From contig NZ_WYDQ01000001.1 in the NCBI RefSeq assembly GCF_024105635.1, positions 434,001-498,000 on the forward strand: a stretch of DNA of 64,000 bases, written 5' to 3'. This stretch comes from Oceanicola sp. 502str15 (GTDB lineage: Bacteria > Pseudomonadota > Alphaproteobacteria > Rhodobacterales > Rhodobacteraceae). The notes beneath the pieces are model-generated. The model ran no database searches. It was given only the letters and a program-made list of their open reading frames with translations, and was not told the origin of the DNA. Below, piece by piece: positions 63,864 to 64,000 of this stretch (its first letter is position 1; each line of letters starts with the position of its first letter). The position numbers and the translations under genes are program-made.

Positions 63864-64000
63864 CGCTGGACGACATGAAAAACCGCATCGGCGAGGAGCT
63901 TGGCGTGTCGCGCTGGTTCACCATCGACCAGCCCCGGATCGACGCCTTCGCCGATCTCACCGAAGACCACCAGTTCATCCACACCGACCCGGCCCGCGCC
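63860..64000 (+). CDS. MaoC-like (R)-specific enoyl-CoA hydratase, N-terminal fragment cut by window end
   Basis: The first 47 codons from a GTG at 63860 that overlaps the SDR stop (GTGA). The reading is 'MTLDDMKNRIGEELGVSRWF' followed by 'TIDQPRIDAFADLTEDHQFI' and 'HTDPARA'. The D-x(4)-H pattern in 'TEDHQFIHTDPARA' is the hydratase 2 (hot-dog fold) active-site Asp/His of MaoC and PhaJ-like proteins. The rest lies beyond the window. Confidence 0.75.
   Translation, partial: MTLDDMKNRIGEELGVSRWFTIDQPRIDAFADLTEDHQFIHTDPARA

Noticed and set aside
1..64000. tRNA, rRNA, CRISPR arrays, insertion sequences and prophage genes
   Set aside because: I looked on both strands and found no cloverleaf-like sequence, regular repeat-spacer pattern, transposase, integrase or terminal inverted repeats.

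Overview
The window is GC-rich, densely packed bacterial chromosome with the look of an alphaproteobacterium of the Rhodobacterales (Roseobacter group). The support is indirect: many TRAP transporters (DctP-type and TAXI-type), a TctABC system, a TIGR02444-type small protein, a DmdB-like acyl-CoA ligase, very short intergenic gaps and many ATGA/TGATG start-stop overlaps. I saw no rRNA, tRNA, CRISPR array, insertion sequence, phage gene or attachment site. Almost every gene belongs to uptake and breakdown of organic acids and aromatic compounds, so the window reads as a catabolic island made of several regulon-sized blocks.

Layout. 1-2751 (+): end of a TRAP large permease, a mandelate-racemase-type enolase-superfamily enzyme and an SDR. 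2922-3494 (-): NADPH-dependent FMN reductase family protein. 3644-7369 (+): a four-gene cassette in the order large oxygenase, small oxygenase, PdxA-like dehydrogenase, reductase; this is the order and protein set of terephthalate tphA2-A3-B-A1. It is followed by a ThDP-dependent enzyme (7395-8942), a TAXI-TRAP transporter (9014-12044) and a convergent IclR regulator (12027-12782). 12947-18615 (-): aldehyde dehydrogenase, carboxymuconolactone-decarboxylase-like protein, 3-hydroxyisobutyrate-dehydrogenase-like protein and a TRAP transporter, with a divergent LysR gene. 18798-20664: two related LysR genes tail to tail. 20746-22247 (+): cytochrome P450 and its [2Fe-2S] ferredoxin. 22291-23268 (-): FAH-family hydrolase. 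23349-26635 (+): IclR regulator, SnoaL-like protein, alpha/beta hydrolase and LigAB-type protocatechuate 4,5-dioxygenase. 26838-29400 (-): NitT/TauT-type ABC transporter. 29698-31238: two convergent TauE/SafE exporters. 31375-35865: aldehyde dehydrogenase and a divergent benzoylformate-decarboxylase-like enzyme around a 20-bp palindrome, then a GntR/FCD regulator and a TIGR02444 protein.

51339 down to 35830 (-) is one uninterrupted 15.5-kb, 16-gene array divergent from a MocR-type regulator: NIPSNAP protein, three-subunit molybdenum hydroxylase, ACMSD-like amidohydrolase, CoxG-like protein, alpha/beta hydrolase, UbiX, UbiD, Rieske ferredoxin, a 116-residue unknown, an unusual amidohydrolase-fold protein, TctCBA and a ThDP enzyme. 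This is the best candidate for an undescribed system: a self-contained uptake, hydroxylation and decarboxylation route for an unknown aromatic or N-heteroaromatic carboxylate. 53138-59637 (+): isochorismatase-family amidase, amidohydrolase, HAD hydrolase, a third TRAP system and a TetR regulator. 59687-64000: L,D-transpeptidase, acyl-CoA ligase, two SDRs and the start of a MaoC-type hydratase.

How the parts fit (inference). The tph-like cassette would turn a para-dicarboxylated aromatic into protocatechuate, which LigAB could open by meta-cleavage. The lower LigC/I/U/J/K steps are not in the window. The many solute transporters feed separate branches, each with its own local regulator. Three transporter operons carry a GC-rich hairpin exactly between the binding-protein gene and the membrane genes.
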